From NCBI GenBank assembly GCA_013216015.1, contig JABSOI010000020.1:1-64000 (forward strand): 64,000 nucleotides of DNA. The letters are read 5' to 3'. Shown here piece by piece: positions 42,929 through 51,213 of this stretch; the first letter of the stretch is position 1; each line of letters begins with the position of its first letter. The stretch is from Alteromonadaceae bacterium (lineage in GTDB: Bacteria > Pseudomonadota > Gammaproteobacteria > Enterobacterales > Alteromonadaceae). Under the pieces are notes generated by a model. It made no database searches. It was not told the origin of the DNA and worked only from the letters and a program-made list of their open reading frames with translations. Both the position numbers and the translations under genes were made by a program.

Positions 42929-45319
42929 CTAATCCTCATGAAGCATTTTACCTTTATCTTTCCCCATCATAATCTTACCGTCTTTAACAACCCCTTTAGG
43001 TACCCAGGATAATTTGATTGTTGAAGTATCAACACTTTCCCTCAATACCTCATCCACATCGTATAGGTATTTGAAAACCCCTTCAAAAATATCCTGAATA
43101 ACAACAAAGTTATCCTTACCTTTGTACCCTTGATCAGGCCATCTAATGGCAAGGAAAGAACTTACTCGATCTTGAATTTCGAATTGGCTTATTTCTGTCT
43201 CCCAATCGATGCCCCGCAGAAGCATGCAATCGCCTGTTAAGTATGGCCCATGATCGCCGTTTATAATAATAATAGCATCTCTCTTGGATGCTAAAATTGT
43301 TGCTATATCGTCTTTCATTTCAAGGTTTGCCTTGGTGAGACGCTTTTCAAAAAGTTGAGTCTCATTGGGTAAACATTTTCCTGAATTCTGGCTATGATGT
43401 GGTCCTGTGTGCGTATATAGAAATTTGGGGATGTTTGTCTGTTCTCTAAATATTTTCCTCTTAGCTTCTATCCAATCAGCTCTTTCATACGGTACGGATT
43501 CACCTACTATATCAAAGCGAAACTTACCTTCCTCTATAGCAGATAAAAGTGCAGTCATACCAAACATTTTACCTTTTTCTACCTTTGGAAAGACATAATC
43601 ATAAGCTATATTTTCAACTGAATTAATAAAAAAGTACGGGTCCAATACAGCCGATGTTTTGTAACCATGTTTCTTAAATAAAGCGGGAACTAATGCGTTT
43701 CCTGCAACCGTAATAGATCTTGAATTCGTTAAATCATGACTCATTTCCATCACACGAGACATAGAATCAAGACTGTCGAAACCTACCGAATATTTATCCG
43801 GATAAATGATGAAACCTTCCCTTTCGAGATATTGCTCTTGTGCTTCGTTGTCTATACCGTATTTTTTCATCATGTTTTGACCAACGTATGCATCATAGGT
43901 CAATAAATATACGTCCGGTTTTTTCTTCAATTCACCTGTTGGTATAAAATTAGAATAATTAACGGGATTCATTCGCTCAGAAGCAGGGCTGACACCTTCA
44001 GATTCGTTCGCATAAAACACGGTATTCACGCTAAAAAACAAGATCCCGAAGAGGTAAAGTAACTTTCTTTTTTTCTCGTAAAAATGGTTAATGACGACAA
44101 ACATTGCCGCGGTAACAGTAAATAATAATATTATGTCTGGATCTTGTGCCCATCCCCCCATTGAAGAGAATATAGGCAGTGAAAAATAAATGAATGCTAA
44201 TGTAACGCCTAACGGAGCCAATCCAAATAAAGGAAGAAACCGTTGCAGAATAACTGGAGCCACAACAATAAGTAAAAACAAAAGACCAATAAATATCGCG
44301 GTAATGCGTAGCTGACTTTCAAATGGCAACATTTCGTAGTTTATTAGCGAATATTGCACAATAGGGGCCAAAGGAATGAGAATAAGAACACAATCGACGA
44401 GTGTAACTTTTTGGTAATTAGTTTGTTTTTTATTATTGATACGAGAAATTTTCGTCCACAAACGTTTTTTCCAGTAAAAAACATGTATCAATACCAGCCC
44501 AATAAATGTTGCAGCAACGGTTAAAATTAGTCCTTTGGTTAACTTTAAAGGAAAGCCATCATCCAAAATAAAAAAGAAAAATAATAAATAGGCAAGAAAC
44601 ACAACAACAAACGAAATCACTTCCTTTTTAAGCAAAAACAGTAATATTTCCCTCCAGAAAAAAGAAAGATTTATTCTCTTACGTTGTTCTGTATTCCTGT
44701 ACGTTACTATATTGCGGGCAAGTAAAATTAAGTTATTTATTGTCCAATACAATAATAAAATCGACTTTGCGTTATACAACAGAATGAAAAAAACCAGGCT
44801 GACAACTGTCGCTTGAATAAAATCTTTTCGTGAGAAATTAGGTGTTAATAAAGCAGCTGCGAGATTAATGAATGTCATTAAATAGGGTAACAAGTTGCCA
44901 TTACCATACAGAATCTCGTCTGGTTTAGCTAAATCACTTAGAAATAGGAAAGATTGTCCATTCAGTACATCGAGCTGATCAAACATAAAAAAAGTAAGAA
45001 CAAGAAATGGCAACTGTATAAACAAAGCCAATATTGTTCTTACAGCATAAATGGGATGATACGAATAACGTTCATATAAAGCGCTTATTCTATTATGCTG
45101 TTCCGATCCCCTACTATCGCTTTTTATTCGTGCAAGTTGTGGGGCAAGTACCTGCTGAAATTCCTGCTCTTTGTTTGCAACACCAGCAGCCCAACGGATT
45201 GGTCGTACCATTAACATGCTGATTAGAAGAGACAGTAAGATGGCAGCAATACCAAAACTACCTATACTTTGTGCTATATATAAAAAAAACTCTTCGTAAG
45301 AAGAAATGATCATTTGCAT
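42929..45319 (-). CDS. Membrane fusion protein: YidC/Oxa1-like domain plus alkaline-phosphatase/sulfatase-superfamily domain
   Basis: 796 residues. The first 215 read like the YidC insertase core: membrane helix, a basic amphipathic loop (LAPQLARIKSD, RISALYERYSYHPI), then AVRTILALFIQLPFLVLTFF, LPYLMTFINLAAALLTP and LLYWTINNLILLARN. Several more membrane helices follow (about 220-440). The C-terminal 340 residues resemble sulfatases and phosphoglycerol or phosphoethanolamine transferases: KKPDVYLLTYDAYVG (metal Asp), YTHTGPHHSQ and IIINGDHGPYLTGDC (Asp-His metal site). A Ser or Thr near residue 500 would be the nucleophile. It is 29 bp from the glycerophosphotransferase-like gene and surely co-transcribed, so it probably adds or removes a phospho-group on a surface glycan on the periplasmic face. 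Confidence 0.75.
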   Translation of the reverse strand: MQMIISSYEEFFLYIAQSIGSFGIAAILLSLLISMLMVRPIRWAAGVANKEQEFQQVLAPQLARIKSDSRGSEQHNRISALYERYSYHPIYAVRTILALFIQLPFLVLTFFMFDQLDVLNGQSFLFLSDLAKPDEILYGNGNLLPYLMTFINLAAALLTPNFSRKDFIQATVVSLVFFILLYNAKSILLLYWTINNLILLARNIVTYRNTEQRKRINLSFFWREILLFLLKKEVISFVVVFLAYLLFFFFILDDGFPLKLTKGLILTVAATFIGLVLIHVFYWKKRLWTKISRINNKKQTNYQKVTLVDCVLILIPLAPIVQYSLINYEMLPFESQLRITAIFIGLLFLLIVVAPVILQRFLPLFGLAPLGVTLAFIYFSLPIFSSMGGWAQDPDIILLFTVTAAMFVVINHFYEKKRKLLYLFGILFFSVNTVFYANESEGVSPASERMNPVNYSNFIPTGELKKKPDVYLLTYDAYVGQNMMKKYGIDNEAQEQYLEREGFIIYPDKYSVGFDSLDSMSRVMEMSHDLTNSRSITVAGNALVPALFKKHGYKTSAVLDPYFFINSVENIAYDYVFPKVEKGKMFGMTALLSAIEEGKFRFDIVGESVPYERADWIEAKRKIFREQTNIPKFLYTHTGPHHSQNSGKCLPNETQLFEKRLTKANLEMKDDIATILASKRDAIIIINGDHGPYLTGDCMLLRGIDWETEISQFEIQDRVSSFLAIRWPDQGYKGKDNFVVIQDIFEGVFKYLYDVDEVLRESVDTSTIKLSWVPKGVVKDGKIMMGKDKGKMLHED

Positions 45320-45348
45320 GATTTCGTTAACTCCATAGGATATTTATG

Positions 45349-46731
45349 CTAACTATTACTTTGTAATTCACTAAGATAAATGGCAATTTCAGTAGCACTG
45401 TTTCCAAAATTAATAACAGTCTCATCTCTAAAAGAAGTTATATCACTTGCACTGTAGTTTTTTACCACTTGGCTTACTATTTCAGGCAAGTCCTTTATAG
45501 ACTGTGAATTAACCGTCTTACCAATTTTGGCACCCGCTGAATCATTCCAGAGTACGTCAAGATCATCGGCCTCAAAGCCATTTAGATCTCCTTTTGATAT
45601 TTCTAAAGTAATAATTGGTTTTTCATAAAGAAAAGCATAATCAAAACGTAATGAAGACGTATCTGAAATTAGCAGTTGTGATTTATTCATCGCTCCATTA
45701 GGTGAAATTTCGTCATCCCAAGTCACTAAAGCGTGTTCTGATAACTCTTTTTTACATTGTTCAATAAATTCTGGTTCTGTTTTATATGATTGAGGGTGTG
45801 GCCGAACAATGACAGCAAAACCAGCAGTTAGTAAATTGTGAATGAAGTCAGTACCATAACGTTTAAGACAGCCTTTAGCTCCCCATGATGAACCAACAAG
45901 CACTGTGATTATTTCATCATCATTGTGTTTAGCACAGGGCAGTTCTTGATACAAAGCGTCTAAATAGGGCAGTCCTAGAGGTTTTAACACTTTAGGCTTA
46001 AGGGATCTGGTATTTTCTATATCCCGAATAGATTTTGTTTGAAACTCACCAGCAAGAATTACCGTGTCGTATTGATCAAGGGAATATTTTTTATACGTTG
46101 ATATATCGCCAACATGATGGAAAACATGTACTAAATTCCTTACATTTGGTGACCGTTTCAGCGGGTAGTTTTTGGTTCCTATATTAGGTGTAGTCGCAAC
46201 CATAACAGAGGCTTTTATTTTTGATAATTCAGTCAAACCCATCACTGTATTTGAAAGACGTTTTGAGTTCATATACGGACTTTCAATCATTAAAGCCGGA
46301 TCGTATAAATCCAACGTTCTATATCTAAATGGAATTTTTTGGCGAATTAGCGCTTCAACCAGCGGTCGAAATGTTCCCCAATATGCTTTCCCTTCACTAA
46401 AAAGAACCAAACTTTCATTTTCATTGCCATGTTCATTGCCGATAAAAGCATTTATTCTTTTTTTTCCTGTTAAGCGATAAAAAACAGATTTAATGGAATA
46501 CCATAAGCTTCCGATAGTAGCGGTAATTACCCCAATTATCGCACTTCCTGAACCGGGGTCCAAATAGGCATACACAGGATTAGAATAAAAAGTGATAAAT
46601 AAAACCGGCAATGCCAATCGAACTGAAACTTTCTTTTTACTGTTTCCGATAATATTTCTAATGTAAGAATAAAAAAAAATCTTATTCACTATTGTCTCAT
46701 CCTTTAAAATATTTAATCCTGAATTAACCAC
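45349..46731 (-). CDS. CDP-glycerol glycerophosphotransferase-like protein (TagB/TagF family)
   Basis: 460 residues. An N-terminal membrane part with the AYLDPGSGSAIIGVITATIG motif (about 54-73) seen in several bacterial polysaccharide-modifying proteins, then a two-Rossmann GT-B-like domain: HVFHHVGDISTYKKYSLDQY near 208, GSSWGAKGCLKRYG near 278, VIVRPHPQSYKTEPE near 305 and SQLLISDTSSLRFDYAFLYEKPII near 355-378, all typical of this family. Gram-positive members polymerise glycerol phosphate for teichoic acid; in gammaproteobacteria they build or decorate capsules. The start is uncertain, with several in-frame alternatives before the membrane segment. It could use a CDP-linked donor made by the operon at 37.5-41.9 kb, but the link is not proven. 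Confidence 0.78.
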   Translation of the reverse strand: MVNSGLNILKDETIVNKIFFYSYIRNIIGNSKKKVSVRLALPVLFITFYSNPVYAYLDPGSGSAIIGVITATIGSLWYSIKSVFYRLTGKKRINAFIGNEHGNENESLVLFSEGKAYWGTFRPLVEALIRQKIPFRYRTLDLYDPALMIESPYMNSKRLSNTVMGLTELSKIKASVMVATTPNIGTKNYPLKRSPNVRNLVHVFHHVGDISTYKKYSLDQYDTVILAGEFQTKSIRDIENTRSLKPKVLKPLGLPYLDALYQELPCAKHNDDEIITVLVGSSWGAKGCLKRYGTDFIHNLLTAGFAVIVRPHPQSYKTEPEFIEQCKKELSEHALVTWDDEISPNGAMNKSQLLISDTSSLRFDYAFLYEKPIITLEISKGDLNGFEADDLDVLWNDSAGAKIGKTVNSQSIKDLPEIVSQVVKNYSASDITSFRDETVINFGNSATEIAIYLSELQSNS

Positions 46732-46803
46732 AAAGCTTCACCACGTTTTACTATGACGAATCACGTCCTAATCCATAATCTCTATTATTCAATTTTCTGG
46801 GCA

Positions 46804-46950
46804 TTAATGGGTAGAATTGAATAAATTTGTCATCATTTCGGTAGTCAACTTAATTGGGTGATTACCTAAACGTTCAATATTGATACCACCAATTATTTTA
46901 TTGATTGTTTTTATATCTGTTATTCCAATTTCAGATAAGTCAGTTTTCAT
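46804..46950 (-). CDS. Small 48-residue peptide with leader-like N-terminus
   Basis: ATG at 46950 behind AAGGAAT at good spacing. The peptide opens MKTDLSEIGITDIKTINKII followed by GG and a 26-residue tail ending TNLFNSTH. The LS-E-I-x7-IxGG pattern resembles double-glycine leader peptides of secreted bacteriocins and other processed peptides. No C39 peptidase transporter is nearby. It is 73 bp upstream of the glycerophosphotransferase-like gene and about 235 bp downstream of a consensus promoter, so it is expressed with it. It may also be a plain regulatory leader peptide. Confidence 0.5.
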   Translation of the reverse strand: MKTDLSEIGITDIKTINKIIGGINIERLGNHPIKLTTEMMTNLFNSTH

Positions 46951-47357
46951 TATTCTTATTCCTTAAAACGGATAACTCCATTTTATTGAGTTATCCCTAT
47001 CCAAATAATACATTTAATTAAGATTTGAATTTATACAACTGAACGAATACTGTGCTGTTACAATCAGAGAGCCTCCTCTTCCAAGGAAACGCAATAGCGC
47101 TCCCCATTACAACATCACCTTAATACGGGGGAAATATAACCAATTCTCACATCAATACTTGTTAATTTTTAGTGTAAAAAGCAGTGTTGTTTATACTTTT
47201 TATTAACAAGTGTGTCAACATATTTTTGGGCAAAACTACTGAAATTACCGTTTGATTTTTCATTAAGCAAAACTGATAAATTCGTGTGATTAATCAGACT
47301 ATCGTATTAATTAATTGTGGGGAACAACTAGGATTAATTGAGCTTTCTGTTCATAAT
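46951..47357. other. Long untranslated leader region
   Basis: About 230 bases lie between the promoter at 47190-47218 and the small gene. Read on the minus strand they include CCCC/GGGG pairing (near 47137 and 47095) and GGAGCGC paired with GCGTTTCC, so the RNA would fold. I could not match it to a known riboswitch. Confidence 0.4.
47190..47218 (-). promoter_or_regulatory. Consensus sigma-70 promoter
   Basis: On the minus strand TTGACA (47218-47213), a 17-bp spacer and TATAAA (47195-47190). It points toward the small peptide, the glycerophosphotransferase-like gene and the YidC-like fusion gene. Confidence 0.75.
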
Positions 47358-47471
47358 TTATAAATTAAACAACAGGTTAAAACTTATACGTGTCAAAAAA
47401 TAGAGACACATGAAACCAACTAACAAAAATGAATAAAAAGCGACCGTTATAAAACGAAAACAAGCGGGCAT
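47358..47471 (-). CDS. 37-residue membrane peptide
   Basis: ATG at 47471 with a strong ribosome-binding site GGAAGG. The peptide has one hydrophobic segment (ITVAFYSFLLVGFMCLYFL). An inverted repeat GTGTC/GACAC lies within it. It could be a small membrane protein, a leader, or chance; no homolog is recognised. Confidence 0.35.
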   Translation of the reverse strand: MPACFRFITVAFYSFLLVGFMCLYFLTRISFNLLFNL

Positions 47472-47617
47472 AAGTCCACCTTCCTTTTACATTCCAAGAG
47501 TATTCCGATTAAAAAGGCAGTTGCCATAAAGAAACACATAACTGTTAATTAACAACAAGATAAGCTAGAAAAGTCAATTATAAAAAGTGTGACTTTATTG
47601 TTATCATTATAGTTCAT

Positions 47618-47714
47618 GTCTGTCTTGAAACGGGGTCGTAGCAAGGGCGATCCAATGGTGTTTAGATTGCGCCAGTGGGGCGTGGGTAGTAAACATTCGT
47701 TTCAGGACTGACAC
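47618..47714. repeat. Inverted-repeat element next to the S41 peptidase gene
   Basis: Arms GTCTGTCTTGAAACG (47618-47632) and CGTTTCAGGACTGACAC (47698-47714) match at about 13 of 15 positions around a GC-richer 65-bp core containing TGGGGCGTGGG. It looks like a small non-autonomous element or a long-stem RNA. Confidence 0.55.
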
Positions 47715-47722
47715 TAGTTATT

Positions 47723-49042
47723 CTATAGTATTTTACAATCCGAAATGTAAAGTGCATCGGGTGAGACAAAACCTATCGAAATACCTGATTTTTCTTCTTC
47801 CCTGTTTTTGAAATAAACGTTTTGCTTCATTTTTCCTGATTTATTACCGAACTGATATTGGATATCTATACTACCGTTACCATAATATTTAACTTGATAA
47901 GGAAATTGATACTTTCTAGTTTTGCCATTATAACTGGGATCTGCAATACGATACTTCAATGGGCAGCTATTTCTGGCAAGATGCCATTTACCATAGCTAG
48001 GTCGATACTTTGTAATTGAATATTTTTCTTCCGGCTTAGCTTTACCTTGGGTTACACGATATTCAATCGCAGAATATTTAGCCATGGCATAAGCTTCTTC
48101 AAAAGCTTTTACCGCAATAACTGGCAAGTCGGGCTTTACACCAGTACCTTCCCAGTTAGTTTTAGTTATTGGGTTAATCGCTTTTCCATTTGGAATAAAA
48201 ATAGAAAGGTTTTTTGGTAAATCAAATACCCGACCAGGGTTTGCACCACCTTTAGTCGTTTCCCCAACAATATAGGCTCTTTTTCTAACTTTTAGATTAT
48301 AAGCAAATTCTTCTGCTGCCGAAAATGTATAACTACTGGTAAGAATATAAATTGGCAGATCAGGTTTTTTAACGCCAGGAACCTTATCAAGTGTCCAGTA
48401 TTCTTCTGTGCTATTTGTTTCTCGCCAATAAAGGCTATTAAGATGAGTTTTTTTATCAAAAAAGTAACTACTGATATAACGAACTAAATCAGGATCTCCT
48501 CCTCCATTTTTTCGTAAATCAATAATTAATGCATCAACATCATTCAATGCTGAAAATATTTTATCTACTTTTACTTTAGCTTTGTGATCAGAAGAAAAAT
48601 AATTAAATGTAATTAATCCAACATTGCCATCAAGGATTTCAGTTTTTTTAAAACCATAATCGTTTTCTATGCCAGTTGGCATCAAGTTGGAATATGGCTG
48701 ATGTAACCTAACTCTGATATGTTTATCTAAGGTGAATTCTTGAAGATCATCCGTTAACCTATCAGCGAAAAGATCAAGGTAGTCATACCCCAGGTATTCC
48801 TTGTTTTTTAATTGCAAACGAATATATTCCCCAGCTTTGCTCCCTACTTCAGGAAATACATAATAATCTTTTAATTGTTTTGCAATCTTTTCAATAATTA
48901 TCTGGTGATCTGAAGATGATATAGCACCAGGCTGGCTTGCATAACTGACATTGGTGAACAATGCATTTAAAACAATCGATAAACAGAAAAACACTGCCAG
49001 TTGACTTTTTCTCTCTATCCACTTGTTTTTCACCTTATGCAT
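47723..49042 (-). CDS. S41-family serine peptidase, secreted
   Basis: 439 residues. Signal peptide (AVFFCLSIVLNALFTNVSYA), then a helical N-terminal domain with the CTP/IRBP-like opening EKIAKQLKDYYVFPEVGSKAGEYI and the tail-specific protease core: GLITFNYF, ALIIDLRKNGGGDPDLVRYI near 195, TSSYTFSAAEEFAYNLK near 244 holding the catalytic Ser, and the Lys-type region GETTKGGANPGRVFDLP near 270. The C-terminal 90 residues, after the peptidase domain, are beta-rich (YRIADPSYNGKTRKYQF). No PDZ domain, as in interphotoreceptor-retinoid-binding-like members. It starts a minus-strand group of unrelated functions. Substrate unknown. Confidence 0.85.
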   Translation of the reverse strand: MHKVKNKWIERKSQLAVFFCLSIVLNALFTNVSYASQPGAISSSDHQIIIEKIAKQLKDYYVFPEVGSKAGEYIRLQLKNKEYLGYDYLDLFADRLTDDLQEFTLDKHIRVRLHQPYSNLMPTGIENDYGFKKTEILDGNVGLITFNYFSSDHKAKVKVDKIFSALNDVDALIIDLRKNGGGDPDLVRYISSYFFDKKTHLNSLYWRETNSTEEYWTLDKVPGVKKPDLPIYILTSSYTFSAAEEFAYNLKVRKRAYIVGETTKGGANPGRVFDLPKNLSIFIPNGKAINPITKTNWEGTGVKPDLPVIAVKAFEEAYAMAKYSAIEYRVTQGKAKPEEKYSITKYRPSYGKWHLARNSCPLKYRIADPSYNGKTRKYQFPYQVKYYGNGSIDIQYQFGNKSGKMKQNVYFKNREEEKSGISIGFVSPDALYISDCKIL

Positions 49043-49138
49043 GATGTGTATCCTTAAGTAATTATAACAATTGGCTATGTACCGGTTAAGTGTTGCTACA
49101 CCCGTAATTTATTGTTTTATCGATGTTTATTTGTCAGA

Positions 49139-49534
49139 TCAAGATTTCAGCGCATAGGATGGGTTAGCCGCAGGCGTAAGACTGATCTTTTCATCAATAA
49201 CATAAAATACCATGCGCTTATAAAGCTGTGTAGCATCTTTTTTAAAATTCACACCTTCTGTTCTTATTTTATCAAGCAATACTGCATAGGATGCTTCCCG
49301 TGCCCAGGTTTGTCTAATTGATGAGCTGTCAAACCAGAAATTATAGACTTTCGTGCCCAACCATCTTTGAGTTTTACACGATCGAACCGCTTTAAAATAG
49401 TCGTAATAGTCTGGATTTTTGAATATTGGCTGTAAAAACGAGTGACAATCCATCATTTTTACATATAGAGACTCCGAATTGAAAAAAGCTACAACACATA
49501 CGAAGTATGAGTTGTAGAGTTTCTGTTCAGGCAC
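49139..49534 (-). CDS. Hypothetical protein ending in a dispersed repeat
   Basis: 131 residues, aromatic-rich (KNPDYYDYFKAVRSCKTQ, TKVYNFWFDSSSIRQTWARE), no signal or membrane segment, family not recognised. The last 15 residues (SLTPAANPSYALKS) are the translation of a GGATGGGTTAGCCGCAGGCG repeat, so the original C-terminus was probably replaced by an inserted repeat. It may be a decaying gene. The better start may be the internal Met near residue 27 (MMDCHSF). Confidence 0.4.
   Translation of the reverse strand: MPEQKLYNSYFVCVVAFFNSESLYVKMMDCHSFLQPIFKNPDYYDYFKAVRSCKTQRWLGTKVYNFWFDSSSIRQTWAREASYAVLLDKIRTEGVNFKKDATQLYKRMVFYVIDEKISLTPAANPSYALKS
49151..49180. repeat. GATGGGTTAGCC-type dispersed repeat, copy 2
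   Basis: CGCATAGGATGGGTTAGCCG followed by CAGGCGTAAG; a single arm of the element present as pairs at 32219 and 61771. It supplies the last codons of the gene at 49139-49534. Confidence 0.7.
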
Positions 49535-49598
49535 TAAATAGGTGATATCTTAAATTCTATGCGTAGTTGCCATCTACCACTAAGCTTGAATCTTCATT

Positions 49599-50129
49599 TT
49601 AGCTATCCGATGAATAAAATCCGTGTGGGTCATGATCAAGATAAAAAGCATGACTGGAAATAACCATTTCCTGTTCGTCACCAAGCGTCACCTCAGTATT
49701 ATAGACTATCCCTTTAGACGTTTGTCTTTTATAAATAATTTTTAGACTAAAAGGTATTTCATTTGATTCTTTTCGATAAATAGGCGCATTGAAATTAAGA
49801 CTTTGTCGTTTAGCTACAAAAAATCCTAACGTTGGAATTAACTGTTCAATTACACTATCCGCTAATTTATCTTCAGTTATACTCTGTTCAGCCATCAGTT
49901 CACTGAAGCTAAATAGATAAAAAATTTGATTACATATTACTATGGCTTCGGCATTGTTAAGCACTTTAGAGACTCCAGCTGGATTTAACCAGGGACCACC
50001 TAAGTAAGCCAATTTTCCCGTTATCTCACCTTTTGAATTTATTTCAAATGATTTGAGGTAGATAAATTCATCTTGATAAAGTGATAGGATTTTTCTTATT
50101 TTATCCGTGGAAAAATTATATTGATTCAT
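49599..50129 (-). CDS. FcoT-like hotdog-fold thioesterase (tentative)
   Basis: 176 residues. The order of features follows the FcoT acyl-CoA thioesterase family as I remember it: a polar N-terminus, a strand GKLAYLGGPWLNPAGVSKVLNNAEAIVICNQ (near 39-68) where the Asn-rich loop precedes the central hotdog helix, then RKESNEIPFSLKIIYKR and a final beta-strand VTLGDEQEMVISSHAFYLD. Such proteins release fatty acids from CoA or carrier protein. It is preceded by a good ribosome-binding site (AAGGAG) and lies 31 bp after the sulfotransferase gene. The assignment is by pattern only and could be wrong. Confidence 0.4.
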   Translation of the reverse strand: MNQYNFSTDKIRKILSLYQDEFIYLKSFEINSKGEITGKLAYLGGPWLNPAGVSKVLNNAEAIVICNQIFYLFSFSELMAEQSITEDKLADSVIEQLIPTLGFFVAKRQSLNFNAPIYRKESNEIPFSLKIIYKRQTSKGIVYNTEVTLGDEQEMVISSHAFYLDHDPHGFYSSDS

Positions 50130-50160
50130 TTTTATTACTCCTTACAAATATTATTAAAGT

Positions 50161-51009
50161 TTAGATTACGGCGTACAAAGCAGCGAGCGACAAGCAAAAA
50201 ATGGTAGAAATTGAGAGTGCAAGAGAGGCCGCTCGCCACTTGCTTGCGTTGATTATATATACTCGGAACTGACTTCGGTTGTTGGTCGTGGGAAAAGGAA
50301 TATCCTTGGGTATTTCCACTTGTAGGAATTCGCACAGAGGTGCCCAACCTTGGCTTACGTCTAAGACTAGCAATTGATCCTCAGGAATTTGGTCAATGAC
50401 AGATTGGTTGTGCTTCTCGAAGGCTGCTATAGCGGTTTTACGGTCGTCTTGCCATTCGTAGTGACGCTTAAAGGAAGCGTCGTCATCCATGCCGAGATCG
50501 AGTAGGTGGTATCTTCGTGCCTTCTCAGACATATGCTTGAGGTTGTATATACTTTGGGGGAAGTAACGGAAGTATCTGCTGCTTGTAAACTTCACTAAAG
50601 GATGTTTCCATGCCCACACAACTGAACGCTGTATCGACTCAAACCATGAATCACTATCTCTTACTGTCAGGATGAAACGACAATCAGGGTAAACCTTGAT
50701 TAACTCTTTCCAGATTACATTCGTGGGTGAATTAAGGGCTGATGGGTAATTCTCAAATGCGACGTCCATGCACTGTTCAATGGCTGTTGTGCGCGCGACA
50801 TCGTCTTGACTGTCTTGTTTTGTTTCGAGGAGGATATCAAATAAATTAGAGAGTGCATCCATTCGATTTTTTGATGAGGGATCATCCTTCAAAAGGTCCA
50901 TCCACTGATAGATAGGACCTTGTCCAAGGATTTCCAGGGCAGCGTGCAAGGTGTGGGTTCCAGTGCGTCCCAGTCCTAGTCCGACAACATTTAATTTGCT
51001 TTCTTTCAT
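50161..51009 (-). CDS. Sulfotransferase-family protein with C-terminal membrane anchor
   Basis: 282 residues of the P-loop sulfotransferase group. The 5-prime-phosphosulfate loop is GLGRTGTHTLHAALEILG near 13-30; the 3-prime-phosphate site is FILTVRDSDSWFESI near 113-127. Residues 258-280 form a single membrane segment (AASLALSISTIFCLSLAALY), which places the enzyme at the cytoplasmic membrane face. It transfers sulfate from PAPS, probably to a small molecule or a lipid-linked acceptor. AAAGAAAG precedes the ATG. Its neighbours, an FcoT-like hotdog protein and a PLP decarboxylase, suggest a shared product, but nothing in the sequence identifies it. Confidence 0.82.
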   Translation of the reverse strand: MKESKLNVVGLGLGRTGTHTLHAALEILGQGPIYQWMDLLKDDPSSKNRMDALSNLFDILLETKQDSQDDVARTTAIEQCMDVAFENYPSALNSPTNVIWKELIKVYPDCRFILTVRDSDSWFESIQRSVVWAWKHPLVKFTSSRYFRYFPQSIYNLKHMSEKARRYHLLDLGMDDDASFKRHYEWQDDRKTAIAAFEKHNQSVIDQIPEDQLLVLDVSQGWAPLCEFLQVEIPKDIPFPTTNNRSQFRVYIINASKWRAASLALSISTIFCLSLAALYAVI

Positions 51010-51213
51010 ATATATAATCCCGATAATTGCATGTGTAAAAAGTTAAAACTTAGCGATAAAATAACAGTAAAATCGATTGAGCATATTCAATTCAACTTTC
51101 CCCATTTATCCGTAGTATATTCACTCATCCCTGCAATTTCTTCGCTGTATCATGAGTAAACTCTGCTGAGTATGTTGGTCTTCTTTAGTTTTTTATTTAG
51201 CTGTAAGTTATTG

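Noticed and set aside
42929-45319. Annotating the gene as the housekeeping membrane insertase YidC
   Set aside because: The housekeeping gene lies near rnpA/oriC and lacks a C-terminal phosphatase-like domain; this protein is a fusion in a glycan-gene setting.
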